12,943 nucleotides of DNA from Hamiltosporidium magnivora (lineage: Eukaryota > Microsporidia > Dubosqiidae): assembly GCA_004325065.1 (NCBI GenBank), contig PITI01000404.1:1-12943 (forward strand), written 5' to 3'. The notes under the pieces are model-generated. The model made no database searches, was not told the origin of the DNA, and was given only the letters and a program-made list of their open reading frames with translations. The position numbers and the translations under genes were made by a program. Positions 1 to 9,210 of this stretch are shown piece by piece (the first letter of the stretch is position 1; each line of letters opens with the position of its first letter).

Positions 1-1006
1 GGTAGAAGAAAACATATAAAAAGGTGCAAAATATTTTAACCCAGAATTTTATTAAATAAATGTATTAATTATTAAAAATCATCAAAATTCTTTTGGTAAA
101 AATTATAAATGTGTTTAGTTCTCATTATAAATTATGTTACATCAAAAGATTGCTGCTTAAATGGCTTAACCAAAGCATACGAATAATTTTCATGTCAAAA
201 TGTTTAAATTTATCTTTCGATTTTCTAATATTTAAATAAAATATAAAGAGTTTATTTTAATGTTCGATTGTTCTTAAAATTTTAGTTATCTTTATTTTAC
301 TAATTCCAAAAAATAATTGGAAGTTTTGTTTTTCTAGAATTCTTATGAAAAAAACAAAAACTAGAGTATTTCTAAACAAAATAATACTTCTTAAGATTTT
401 GTTGTTTCTTCGGTTTGTTTTTTTAATAAAATGAAAGTTGACGCAATTAGTAAAAATATATTGGTAGAAAACGAGAATATAACTAACTTCCCATGCTTGA
501 TTATCTTGAAGGGAAAATCATAAATATAATCGAGTAATGTAGCTACATTGAGAGGATCGCACCTCAAAATGTTCAATCTATTCAAACAATAAAACATTAA
601 TGATGGTTTTCAGATTAAGAAAATGTTTTCATATCATGTTCAAACACCTTATAATACCATAATAATGTGCAGAAGTAGAACACGAAACACCTTCAAAATT
701 TAAATTGGTTTTGAAATACTTTCGCAATAAATACTGTATAAATATATTTTAGTTTATAGGAACTCATAAGAATAACTTTAACATTTTTTTGGCAGTTTTA
801 AGTTTTCATTGTAAAAAACATTGTTCGGATTTATTTGTTAAACTTTTTTTACTTATAAATAAGCAAGAGTATAGTAGAATTGATGTTTAAAGATCCTCCC
901 GTTTATTTATTTGTATTCCCAATATGGAATAAATTAATAAGAAAAAGCTTTGCTTTAAAAAATATCATCGAATAAATTTACCTGGCAAATTAAAATACTG
1001 GTGGAG

Positions 1007-1016
1007 GGTGTACACC
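1007..1016. repeat. 10-bp perfect palindrome GGTGTACACC
   Basis: GGTGTACACC reads the same on both strands. It sits in a small G/C-richer patch just upstream of the decayed coding-like region at 1282-1810. It could be a protein-binding site, the tip of a decayed mobile element, or chance. Nothing nearby decides between these. Confidence 0.3.
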
Positions 1017-1195
1017 TTTTTTAAAGGATATCCGCTCGGCAATAGATAGGTAAATTGGTGGGAGAATCATTGTTCATATTTTCTTGAGATATAAAATACA
1101 CTGAATCTATAAGCCAATATATTTTATTTTCAATTACAAAAGATTAAAAGATACAAATAGAAAAAAAAATACCTATTCTCTTAGATCAATGACCT

Positions 1196-1212
1196 GGTAT
1201 GGAAATCATACC
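1196..1212. repeat. Small perfect hairpin
   Basis: GGTATG (1196-1201), a five-base loop GAAAT, then CATACC (1207-1212) make a perfect 6-bp stem. It lies about 70 bp upstream of the decayed coding-like patch. It is too short to assign a role and no gene starts here. Confidence 0.3.
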
Positions 1213-1281
1213 GTGACTCATTAGACATAAAAGGAATAGATTTAGCGATGCAAAAGGAAGAAGTTGTATAATTTGCAATAG

Positions 1282-1810
1282 TTTTATTCCTTAAAACCGG
1301 TTTTTCGTGAAAAAGGAATGGAAGAAGGAAAGGCAGCGGCATTTTCCAGCAAAATAATACCTTTTTGTTCTATCTGTCTCTCTCGACATTTAGAAGTAGG
1401 AGGAGACTGGAATAGATATGTAAGTAAATTTAAAAATTATTAATACAACAAATCAGAAGTTATATAATCATTGAATATATTAATACATCAGGTCATATAA
1501 ATAAACTTTTTTGATGCCAAAAACGCTTCATAGGAATGGATTTCAAATGAATAGAAACCTGAATGCCATAGAAATATACCGAAATTTCAATTAGAAAAAA
1601 GGAATCAATGATCTAGGCACTAAAAATCACTAATCAAATAAAACAGAAGAAGAAATTAGGCTAAATGAAAAAGAACTTAAAATTTTATCAGAAAATTTTC
1701 TAGAGGCGGCTAAAAAGATGAATATTAAAAACCCTCAAAAATATGATTGAATAGACCGAGCTTTGGTTATAAACTCTAATAAAAGGATTATGGAACCTTG
1801 GGTAACCTAA
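1282..1810 (+). pseudogene. Decayed coding-like region, family unknown
   Basis: This stretch has patches of clearly raised GC (39% over 1291-1410) and reads as interrupted protein. In one frame, 1282-1443 is open, with an internal ATG at 1318 that would give 41 codons; the residues are mixed in character (G, A, C, W, H, R) rather than the K/N/I/F noise of the spacer. The same frame carries further open segments to about 1612 with several stops. A different frame is then open from 1634 to 1747, acidic and helical, and after a TGA at 1748 continues through IDRALVINSNKR to a TAA at 1808. Frame changes plus in-frame stops suggest a dead gene or transposon. I recognise no family. Open frames of this length alone are expected by chance at this GC, so the case rests on composition. 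Confidence 0.3.
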
Positions 1811-3425
1811 TGATGTTTTAAGAAATAAATCTATAATTTCGTTTTTTTGTTAAATATAAACTTAAGTTTGTTTTACCGAGCTTAAACTCTAACTCTTTAG
1901 AAGTCGGCAAAAAAATAAAAAAACTATGTTCAACATGAGTAGAACATTTTAAACATCTAAAAAAACAAATGAAACACATTAATATGATTAATTAAGCAAA
2001 GAAAAACTCGAGATTAATATTGATTGAAAAATTTTGGGATTTTAGTTTCAACCGAAATGTATTTTTTTTAAATTCTCACAATTTAAATAAGCTTAAAAAT
2101 TATATTGTTTACATCGAGAGCCTAAATCCTTTTTTAAACCCCGAATTTTATCAAACAGGTATATTACAATAAAAAAATTAGTCCATCAATAAGGCAGATA
2201 ATTTCAACTATCAAAACTTTATAAGATATTTTTGTAAGCAAATATTTTTTTATGAATTAATAGCCATAAGCCCAATTAAACATATATAATGCATTACAAA
2301 TTTGAAAACAAGATTATAATTGATAATTATCATTTTTCATTTATGATCTTAAATTTTTGACTGAAGAAAAGTTGATTGCGGCTTGAGTAACAGATAAATA
2401 GTTCATATCAACAAATAATAAAGATTTATAAAAAAACAATAAGCCCAAAGATAGATTTTGTGAAGTACACGAAACCATTAGAAAAATAATTGGTAATAAA
2501 ATCTATGTAATAATAGGAATTAAAAAAAATTCAAACCTCGTTAATTCGTAAATCCATTAGAAAGGCTATTAGTAAAAATCGAATGGTTAAACGACTATAA
2601 TTGAAAGCGAGAATTTATTGTGTGATCAATATGTACATTATTAATTGTTCATTTTTTGTCTCTATTTCGATTTCAAATATTTTTTTTTAGATAAAGCATA
2701 CATGTGAATTTCTCATTAGGAAATGTTAAAATTTAACCAGAATATAGAAGGCGCTTATGCTTACCTTTATCATAAAAGAAGAATTAATTTCTGTATATTT
2801 AATTTATAGCAATAGCTAGTTATTTACATTCATGTGTATCTGTGAAAGAACTGAAACTATTATATGAAAGTGTAAAAATAGCGGAAAAAAGGAAATAAAA
2901 AAATTTTTTATTGTTGAAATGTTGTATCGAGGCAAAGATGTTATATTATATCACTAAAAGAAAATATTAGAATTATAATGTACTGTTTGATAAAGAATTT
3001 AAAAACAAATCATTTAAGGATCTAAAAAACCATAAATAAAAGATTTTTTTGTGTCTTCAATTTTTTTATTGACTTATAAAACAAACTAAAAAATCTGGAG
3101 ACAAGGTACTTTTGTGAAATTTTTAAATCGGAATATATTTGTGAAGCTTAAAAGTTTGTCGGCCTAGATAATTTGAATGTATATTCAAAAATATAGAAAT
3201 AACGGTTTTGATAAAATAAACAGGGTAGGTTTTGATTTAATATCATTTATTAGCATATTTTCTTCTGATTCTTAATTTTGAAGCAAATCAAATATTAAAT
3301 GTTGTAGTATTTCCAAGGATGATAGTTTGATATTAGAATTTTCACTCATTTAAAATTCAAAGGTAACCTATTTTAGAAAAAATATAATCAATTTATTTGG
3401 CTCTGTGAGTATAAAAATTAACACT

Positions 3426-3447
3426 TGATGTGTTTGACATCACATCA
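3426..3447. repeat. Small inverted repeat TGATGTG / CACATCA
   Basis: TGATGTG (3426-3432) and CACATCA (3441-3447) are perfect reverse complements separated by eight bases. It is isolated in AT-rich spacer about 650 bp upstream of the Pob3 start, with no poly-T run or gene beside it. It could be a chance hairpin or a binding site. Confidence 0.25.
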
Positions 3448-4101
3448 TGGATTTTATTTGGAATTTTGATATGAAAAATTTCTAAAATCTAGGGTTTCCT
3501 TTGGCTTGAAATAATATTAGATTTGAGCGGTATGTATTTATTTAGTGTTGCTCACAAGTAATGAAATATTACCAAAAAAACACCAAATATGTGTATTAAA
3601 AGCCTCGAATCATGAAAAAAATATAAGCACATGCACAGTAGAGCACACTAAAATCAAAAAAAATAAATATTTGTTATTCCTTCGATAATGATCGGTATCA
3701 AGAAGAAAATATCGATAAGATATGAAAAATAGCGACATCGAAATTTAATATAAAATGAAAAAAATCAAATAGTTAGTTTCCCAGTATAAATACATTTAAA
3801 GTAATAAATTTGTATTAGCGAGCTTACTTTTAAAAAATAGAAACAAATTTTATTGACTAGAATTCCAAACTATAAAAGTAATTTAAATTGAAAAGTAAAA
3901 ATTAGCCATAAAAACCTACAACGATAAAAAAATAATGTTTTGAACAATTTACTTATAATTCAATATAAATGTATGCTGTATTGAATAAAAGTCTTAAATA
4001 TATTTTTATTATTTCATTTTAAATAAATATTTCTACTTTATAAGTAGCTTTACCGGTATTTTTTTTAAGAAAATATATTTTTATTAATTTTTATTTTTTA
4101 A

Positions 4102-4105
4102 CCCC
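4102..4105 (+). promoter_or_regulatory. C-run start motif of the Pob3 gene
   Basis: Four C's directly abut the ATG in an otherwise A/T-only leader. Microsporidian genes are known to carry CCC-like motifs just before their start codons, and transcripts begin at or near them, so the 5' UTR here is probably almost nil. The motif supports this ATG as the true start and supports the assignment to Microsporidia. Confidence 0.7.
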
Positions 4106-5440
4106 ATGGATGTTTTTAGTATCGAGGACCTTTATCTTCTAACGCCAACTGGTGATATGCAAATTACATTAAAACTAGCACAAGCTGGAATGGCAATGAA
4201 AAGCAGCTCAGATTCGAAAGTAACCACAATAAAAAAAGAAGAAATGCGAGAAATTGAACTTTTTAGAGGAACACGAAAATTTAATCTTCGTATCAATACA
4301 ACTGCCTCCCTTTTTAACATCAACAATATTCCAGAAGAGCACATTGAAAAAATACAAGATTTATCAAATCGTTGGTACAACAAAGTTGTTTATATCAAAG
4401 AACTTGAAATAGCCAACGTTTCTTCTGGTAAAATGCTTGTAACTGATGACTTTCTTGAGTTTAGCAATCAGAAACTTATTTTTGATATTCCATTATCTGA
4501 AATACAGAGTGTCCATGAAATAAAAAATGAAATTTCTATTTCTTTTAAAGAAAGCAAGGACAATATAACAGAAATACGTTTTTTAACGAATCAAAAAAAT
4601 TTGATATCTAATATTAAAGAAAGAACAGAAAATGAAAAATTTAAAGAAATTGTTACATTTGAAACTCTTCAGACAGTTCTTCCTCGTGGAAAATGTGATT
4701 ATATATTCTATGATAATCATTTTAAAATTGTAGGAAGTACTTACGAACACAAAGTGTTTTATTCAAGTGTGAAAGGAATATTTTATCTTGAAAAGTACGA
4801 TTTTGATCAAAACGACAATAAAGAATACTTTTTGGCTTTGAATGTTGATCCATCAATTCGACAGGGACAAACGAGATATTCTTTTATTGTCATAAATTTT
4901 TATGAAGTTGAAGAAGAAGAATTTACATTAAATTTAACAGAAGAAGACAAAATCAAACATAAAGATTTACAGGCAGAATACACAGGTCCCGTTGGTTCTT
5001 CATTCTTAAAAATTATGAAAATTTTAACGAATTCTAAAGTTTTTACTACAAAAGATTTTGTTACTAAAGAAGGAAATCGAAGTTTAAAATGTGCTTCAAA
5101 AGCGTACGAAGGATATTTATATCCGTTGTCTAAATCTTTACTGTTTCTTCCTAAAGCCATTTACATGCCACATGGGGACATCTCGTTAGTTGAATTTTCG
5201 CGTGTCAATCTAAGTGTTTTAACCGCAAAAACATTTGATATGAAAATTTTTACTTCTGAAGGTCAATTTACTTTTAATAGCATTCAAAAAGAAGATTTTG
5301 GACCAATCGAAAGATATTTTTCTGAACATAATATTAATGTAAGAAGTGAAGTTATCGATGACCAGGATGAATATTCAGAAGAAGAAGATGAGGAAGATAC
5401 TACCGATATCATGAATACTTCTGATGGAGAAGAAGATTAA
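4106..5440 (+). CDS. POB3: FACT complex subunit Pob3/SSRP1
   Basis: This encodes the 444-residue smaller subunit of FACT, the nuclear histone chaperone that works with Spt16 to loosen and rebuild nucleosomes for RNA polymerase II and replication. The N-terminal Pob3 domain covers about residues 1-95 (including ELFRGTRKFNLRI at 51-63). A PH-like segment follows at 97-170 with KLIFDIPLSEIQSV at 123-136, matching the SSRP1 pattern FEIPLSNV. The middle Rtt106-like tandem PH region (about 182-410) has LPRGKCDYI at 192-200, DPSIRQGQTRYSF at 248-260 (the family hallmark DPPIKQGQTRYHF) and GYLYPL at 336-341. The tail from 416 is acidic, 16 D/E in 29 residues. There is no HMG box, as in fungal Pob3. 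It is shorter than yeast Pob3 (552 residues), typical of microsporidian compaction. The frame ends in tandem stops TAA TAG. The start is fixed by the abutting C-run. Confidence 0.95.
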   Translation: MDVFSIEDLYLLTPTGDMQITLKLAQAGMAMKSSSDSKVTTIKKEEMREIELFRGTRKFNLRINTTASLFNINNIPEEHIEKIQDLSNRWYNKVVYIKELEIANVSSGKMLVTDDFLEFSNQKLIFDIPLSEIQSVHEIKNEISISFKESKDNITEIRFLTNQKNLISNIKERTENEKFKEIVTFETLQTVLPRGKCDYIFYDNHFKIVGSTYEHKVFYSSVKGIFYLEKYDFDQNDNKEYFLALNVDPSIRQGQTRYSFIVINFYEVEEEEFTLNLTEEDKIKHKDLQAEYTGPVGSSFLKIMKILTNSKVFTTKDFVTKEGNRSLKCASKAYEGYLYPLSKSLLFLPKAIYMPHGDISLVEFSRVNLSVLTAKTFDMKIFTSEGQFTFNSIQKEDFGPIERYFSEHNINVRSEVIDDQDEYSEEEDEEDTTDIMNTSDGEED

Positions 5441-6773
5441 TAGTTCCTTTAAAAATATTTATTTATATTTGTTTCTTTACCTGTTTTTAGTTAGCTTCTA
5501 TTTTTTGTTGGTATTTCATTTTAAAATCTAATTTTAAGTTTTCGTTAAGTTCTTTTATTTTGATTTAAATTATTCTATAAAAAGTATATTATTCTAATTT
5601 AGGTTGTTAGTTGTGAATGAGTCCTATATGAGGAATTATACTTATATTTTATTTAATTACTGATTTTTAATTTATCTAATTAATATTCATTAAATCAAAT
5701 ATTAGACTATCAATAAAAATGATTGTTTCTTTTGAATATTAAAAGAGTAAATTTAATGTATAAATATCAAAGTAATCTGTGATGTTTTTTATTTGTTTCG
5801 GTAACTTTGTTATAAATGAAGCATTTGCATGGATGCTGGATAATCTTTTAATGATGAAACCATGTGCATATTAGTAAAAAAGCGATTAAAATACAGGCTT
5901 TTTGAAATTAATTCGAAAGAAATGCTAATATATTATCAATTTTTGTTTGTTTATATGCGACGAGACTTAAATTTTCTTTGAAATTTTATATACTTAATTC
6001 TTTTGATGTTTTGTATTTGGAAGAAGCAGATTTTTACGAAGTTACATAATATCTGAGCTTTTGACTTTGATTAATTTATCATTTTCGATTTTAGAGCGCA
6101 TATAAAAATGACATTTACTTTCTAAATATCTACTAAATATTATTTTAATGAACTGTAAAATGATTTCATCGTTGAAAAAGAAAAGATTTATAAAAAATAT
6201 TTCTTGAAAAGAATTGACAAAAAACGGCCTAAAATATTTTGAGAATCAACTATAGACAAGATAAATTAAAATTTAGATTAAATATAAAGTGAGTAAATCT
6301 GAAGCAAAAAATATACGGAATAATCAAACTGTGTCAAAAACAACTTTTTGTCGGGGCAAAACAAACATGATCTTAAATAAAATCAAGGAAAGGCGATTTT
6401 TACAATAATAAAAAGGGTTAATCATATTATTGCATCTATAATGTCGAAAATATGTTTTAAAATTAAATTTTATTCAAAAGAGGCATTTTAGATGCTAAAA
6501 TTATATTTTTTTTAGTTCTATTTTTCAACGTATAATTAAAATGTTATAGTGGAATTCTTTATCGTTTTTTAATTAAAATTAATCATGAATTAAATCAATA
6601 ATCTTATAAAAATTTCCTTTTGTTTTTTTTTAGGATTAGAATTATCGCCAATCGGAAAATATTGATTGTATAGATTATTTTCTTTGTTAATATTTATTTT
6701 CAGATAATTTTTCTTATCTAAAATAAGTTTTGATAAATAAATTGATATTTAACTTGCATTTCTATCATTGATC
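5441..6773. other. AT-rich spacer between Pob3 and the macro-domain gene
   Basis: 1.3 kb at about 20% GC with no intact gene. Two short frames read more like protein than the background: 5782-5874 (30 codons from an ATG) and 5912-6049 (45 codons between stops, ending in an acidic segment LYLEEADFYEVT). A third, 6277-6408, overlaps another equally open frame. All are of lengths expected by chance at this composition, so I do not call them genes. The promoter of the macro-domain gene must lie at the right end, but no C-run is present there. Confidence 0.6.
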
Positions 6774-7850
6774 ATGAATAATCAAAGACGAAAGAAACTA
6801 TTTATAATAGGTTCTGTTCTATTGAGTTCGGCATTGATCACTGTTGGAGTTATAGTTTTTTTCTGGATAAATAGAGCAAAAAATGAGAAAACAAAGGAAC
6901 ATAAAAAAAATCATGAGGATCATACAAAAAAAGCTGAAATAAATGAAAAGAAAGAATATAAAGAGGAAAAAAAGAGTCTTAAAGAACCTCTTGTAAATGA
7001 ATCCGTTCAAAAAATCAAACCAGAAAATGTGTCAAAGAACATAAACGAACATGAAACTGCGACTATGGTACCAGAAACACACGAAAACACATCAAAAATA
7101 CAGAAAGAAACGAATATAGAACCAGATGTAAATTTTTCCAAACCAGAAACTATCATCGAAACGATTATTTCTGAAAAAGATATTGAACTAGACAAAAATT
7201 TAAATGCTATGAAATTAAAAATTAAATTTATAGGCACATTACTTTATATCTTCAAAGTAAAACTCATAAACATTAAAATCGACCGATCTACGAAAAGATC
7301 TGATTTGGATTTTTCCGGTGATTCAACAAATTCAAGGTCGATCGGAATCGTGAACTCAGCAGATAGTAAATTTTCCTTCGAAGGAGAAGACAAAAACCAT
7401 AGCCTAAGAGACTTCGCCGAAATGAATGGAGGGCTTACATCAGATAAACAGGATTGGAAAAATATTACAGATGAAAATTACATGGCTGTTAAAAGACCCG
7501 GTGAGATTGGATCAATGGCCATATCAGAATTTAATTATGGAAAAATCTTTCATTGCATCGGACCATCTATTACGAATGAAAAAAACTTGATGAATATGCC
7601 TAAAAATTTACAGGAACTACGGCAAGGAGTATCAAGTCTATTTATGAAAGCATATAAAGAAGCCCGTAAACAAAAATTAGATTTAATTATTTTCAAATTC
7701 ATTTCTACTGGGGCTAATTCTATAGGTTCTAATGGTTTGATTTTTGAGCCAAATATATTTACATTTTGTATCTACTCTGGTATTTTAGATTTTTTAAAAA
7801 ATATTTCAGAAGATGAAATAAAAAATATAGCATTCAACTTGTGGCGGTGA
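6774..7850 (+). CDS. Membrane-anchored protein with divergent macro domain
   Basis: A 358-residue protein with three parts. RRKK at 5-8 precedes one hydrophobic segment (9-32), read as a signal anchor or uncleaved signal. Residues 33-145 are Lys/Glu/Asn-rich and probably unstructured. Residues about 148-358 resemble a macro domain, the fold that binds ADP-ribose and in some members removes it from proteins. Landmarks in order: GIVNSADS (191-198) for the family's AIVNAANS; PGEIGSMAIS (242-251) for PTGEA; FHCIGPS (259-265) for VIHTVGP; an Arg/Lys-rich helix; and FKFISTGANSIG (307-318) for the ISTG phosphate loop. The usual glycine-rich loop is replaced by FEGEDKN, and the second Asn of NAAN is Asp, so hydrolase activity is doubtful. 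The start is the first ATG; a TTG two codons upstream is unlikely in a eukaryote. Unlike its neighbours it has no C-run at the start. Macro-fold assignment is likely but remote; the membrane segment is clear; topology and role are inference. Confidence 0.7.
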   Translation: MNNQRRKKLFIIGSVLLSSALITVGVIVFFWINRAKNEKTKEHKKNHEDHTKKAEINEKKEYKEEKKSLKEPLVNESVQKIKPENVSKNINEHETATMVPETHENTSKIQKETNIEPDVNFSKPETIIETIISEKDIELDKNLNAMKLKIKFIGTLLYIFKVKLINIKIDRSTKRSDLDFSGDSTNSRSIGIVNSADSKFSFEGEDKNHSLRDFAEMNGGLTSDKQDWKNITDENYMAVKRPGEIGSMAISEFNYGKIFHCIGPSITNEKNLMNMPKNLQELRQGVSSLFMKAYKEARKQKLDLIIFKFISTGANSIGSNGLIFEPNIFTFCIYSGILDFLKNISEDEIKNIAFNLWR

Positions 7851-8439
7851 AATTATATTTGAAAAGTTATGTTTCAATTTATTATCTCATTATATTTTTT
7901 AAAAATTTCATTTGTCTTTATTCAAAATTGACTAGAAAAACTCTTCAATTTTGAATTTTGCTATATTTTAAAAATATACTTAATAATTTTAGAAAAATTA
8001 AATTCATGGTTAAAGAAATAAACATTAAATTTTTATCTGTTATATTATAATGTAAAGCCCACTAAATAGCTCATTTTTTGTGTTACTGTCTATTTAAGTT
8101 TTAAAAATTGTATCTTAAAAATCTAATTGGTAATTATTAAATATATCTATAGGCGTTTTTCTAATAGTATTTTGAAATATGAAACAAGAGTAAATATATG
8201 CGAAAATATAATGTTTTCGATGTAGACTTTTATGGTATTAAACAATCTTTATTCTAAATATAAAATGTTTCGAGTGTGCTGACATCAGGTTTAAAGCATA
8301 AAAAAGTACGATCTTTCTATTCAAGATTGAAAATTGATTAAACAATGGATTTCAATTTATCAGAAAATTCCAGATCTATTTAAGAAACAAATTTGTTAAG
8401 AAATAATTTTTTCTAAGAAACCATAATAAAATTTAACCT

Positions 8440-8990
8440 GCGCTTAAATTTCATACACTCACCGATATAGTTTGCCTTAAAGTATACACTGCAAAGGACT
8501 GCCAAAAACTATAAATATTTTCATCTGTACAAGATCATGTGGATATTCCAACAACAATGTTTATATCAAAAAAGGTAAACAAATATATCGCATTATCAAA
8601 CTTATGGCAAAAATTTATTAGTCTATATCATGGCTCGGCAAAAAGAATTAGAACACAAATTATAGTTCAAGATGGGGGCTTTAAATACTTTTTACGTAGA
8701 AAAAAGTCAAGTATATAGAGTAAGAGTCTCTAAACTTTTTGGCTCACGGGTCATATTGGCTTCTAAAAAAAGTCCCGCAGGCTAAGAACTTATTAATTTT
8801 TATGCTACCATACTGAAAAATATTTCTGCAATTTTAATTTTAAAATTTTTAAATTTAATTTTAAGTTAAAGCCAGGAAAGCTAAGTAGCAAGTTATACCT
8901 GTTGGTATGACATTGAAATGTCTAGGTGGACCTCATGTAAGTCTCTAAAATATATCTTAGCTAGAAGTTTATTGGGTGCAAAAAATGTAG
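8440..8990 (+). pseudogene. Decayed coding-like block, possible mobile-element remnant
   Basis: Several overlapping open segments with non-random residue content lie here. One frame is open from 8518 to 8718 (66 codons, ATG at 8557) and includes HGSAKRIRTQ and VQDGGFKYFLRRKK. A second frame starts at the ATG at 8630 (MARQKEL), meets a TAG at 8663, resumes with an ATG at 8672 and runs through YRVRVSKLFGSR and ASKKSPAG to a TAA at 8783. The minus strand also shows coding-like pieces, so even the direction is uncertain. MARQKEL faintly recalls the start of some Tc1-type transposases, but I see no DD(E/D) catalytic region and do not assign a family. The block joins directly to the GC-rich island at 8990-9210, so the two may be one inserted element. 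What is seen is the composition change and open frames; the pseudogene call is inference. Confidence 0.35.
8897..8927 (+). repeat. Hairpin at the left edge of the GC-rich island
   Basis: GACAT (8909-8913), loop TGAA, ATGTC (8918-8922) form a perfect 5-bp stem. An outer pair ACCT (8897-8900) and AGGT (8924-8927) extends it across an asymmetric internal loop. It fits a folded RNA or a decayed element terminus. Confidence 0.35.
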
Positions 8991-9210
8991 CGTAAATGTG
9001 AAAGCTGCATAGTCATGGAGGGAGCCCAGGGTGGGTTTCAGCTTTCAATCACACTCCCTGCAGCAGAAATTAACGAACTCCGGGTAATTCCCTGCCTATT
9101 TATTAGGTTCTACACACCTGGTAGATGAAAGGCTTTAGGACGTAGGTATCGCAGGGGTTACCGATGGAGTGTTGAGGTAGCAGTCATTTATGTTAAACCT
9201 AGAACTGCGT
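8990..9210. other. GC-rich structured island, candidate ncRNA or inserted DNA
   Basis: Over 9001-9210, 99 of 210 bases are G or C (47%), more than double the flanking spacer. Inverted repeats include GAAAGCTG (9000-9007) with CAGCTTTC (9039-9046), perfect over 8 bp, extended outward by TGTG (8997-9000) with CACA (9050-9053) and containing an inner CCCA/TGGG hairpin. AGGT/ACCT pair around a 7-base loop at 9104-9118. GCAGT (9180-9184) pairs with ACTGC (9204-9208). One plus frame is open from 8991 to the TGA at 9126 with an ATG at 9015. Two readings are possible: an unrecognised structured RNA gene, or a fragment of a repeat or foreign DNA. It does not match tRNA, 5S rRNA, U2, U6, SRP RNA or RNase P RNA as I know them. 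Strand is undetermined. Confidence 0.45.

Larger units (their letters stand above)
1..4105. other. Long AT-rich region without an intact gene
   Basis: About 4.1 kb at roughly 20% GC, with stop codons dense in all six frames. I find no intact protein gene and no tRNA-like T-arm. It contains one patch of higher GC with interrupted coding-like frames (about 1282-1810), a perfect 10-bp palindrome, and small hairpins at 1196-1212 and 3426-3447. A 68-codon open frame on the minus strand at 391-597 is of a length expected by chance at this base composition, and no C-run precedes its start. The last 100 bases lead into the Pob3 gene and must hold its promoter, but no single TATA box stands out from the A/T background. 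Confidence 0.7.

Noticed and set aside
391..597. 68-codon minus-strand open frame with a hydrophobic stretch
   Set aside because: At about 20% GC roughly one codon in ten is a stop, so a few frames of this length are expected by chance in the window. No C-run precedes the ATG, and no family is recognised.
1420..1457. GTAAGT followed by CAG 37 bases downstream, like a short microsporidian intron
   Set aside because: The downstream frame does not continue as plausible protein and the region is already broken by other stops. GTAAGT alone is weak evidence.
4132..5160. Minus-strand open frames inside the Pob3 gene
   Set aside because: They are antisense shadows of a clearly recognised protein gene, with no independent motifs or start signals.
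6768..6773. TTG two codons upstream of the ATG as an alternative start of the macro-domain gene
   Set aside because: Nuclear eukaryotic genes start at ATG. The ATG at 6774 is the first in the frame after the upstream stop.
8740..8750. TGGCTCACGGG fits the RNA polymerase III A-box consensus
   Set aside because: No B-box (GGTTCGANNCC) lies at a proper distance and no tRNA fold forms. The A-box is short and degenerate.
8875..8885. GGAAAGCTAAG, resembling the GGAAGCTAAG segment of 5S rRNA
   Set aside because: The flanking 5S helices and the TGGATGGGAGACC segment are absent, and the upstream 50 bases are pure A/T-rich sequence. Only a short coincidental match.
9061..9091. CAGCAG followed by GGGTAATTCC, reminiscent of the conserved CAGCAGCCGCGGTAA segment of small-subunit rRNA
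   Set aside because: The two parts are separated by unrelated bases, and no neighbouring rRNA sequence is recognisable on either side.
9102..9120. TAGGT/ACCTG stem with a 7-base loop, like a tRNA T-arm
   Set aside because: The loop TCTACAC lacks the TTC(A/G)A core, and no acceptor, D or anticodon arm can be built around it.
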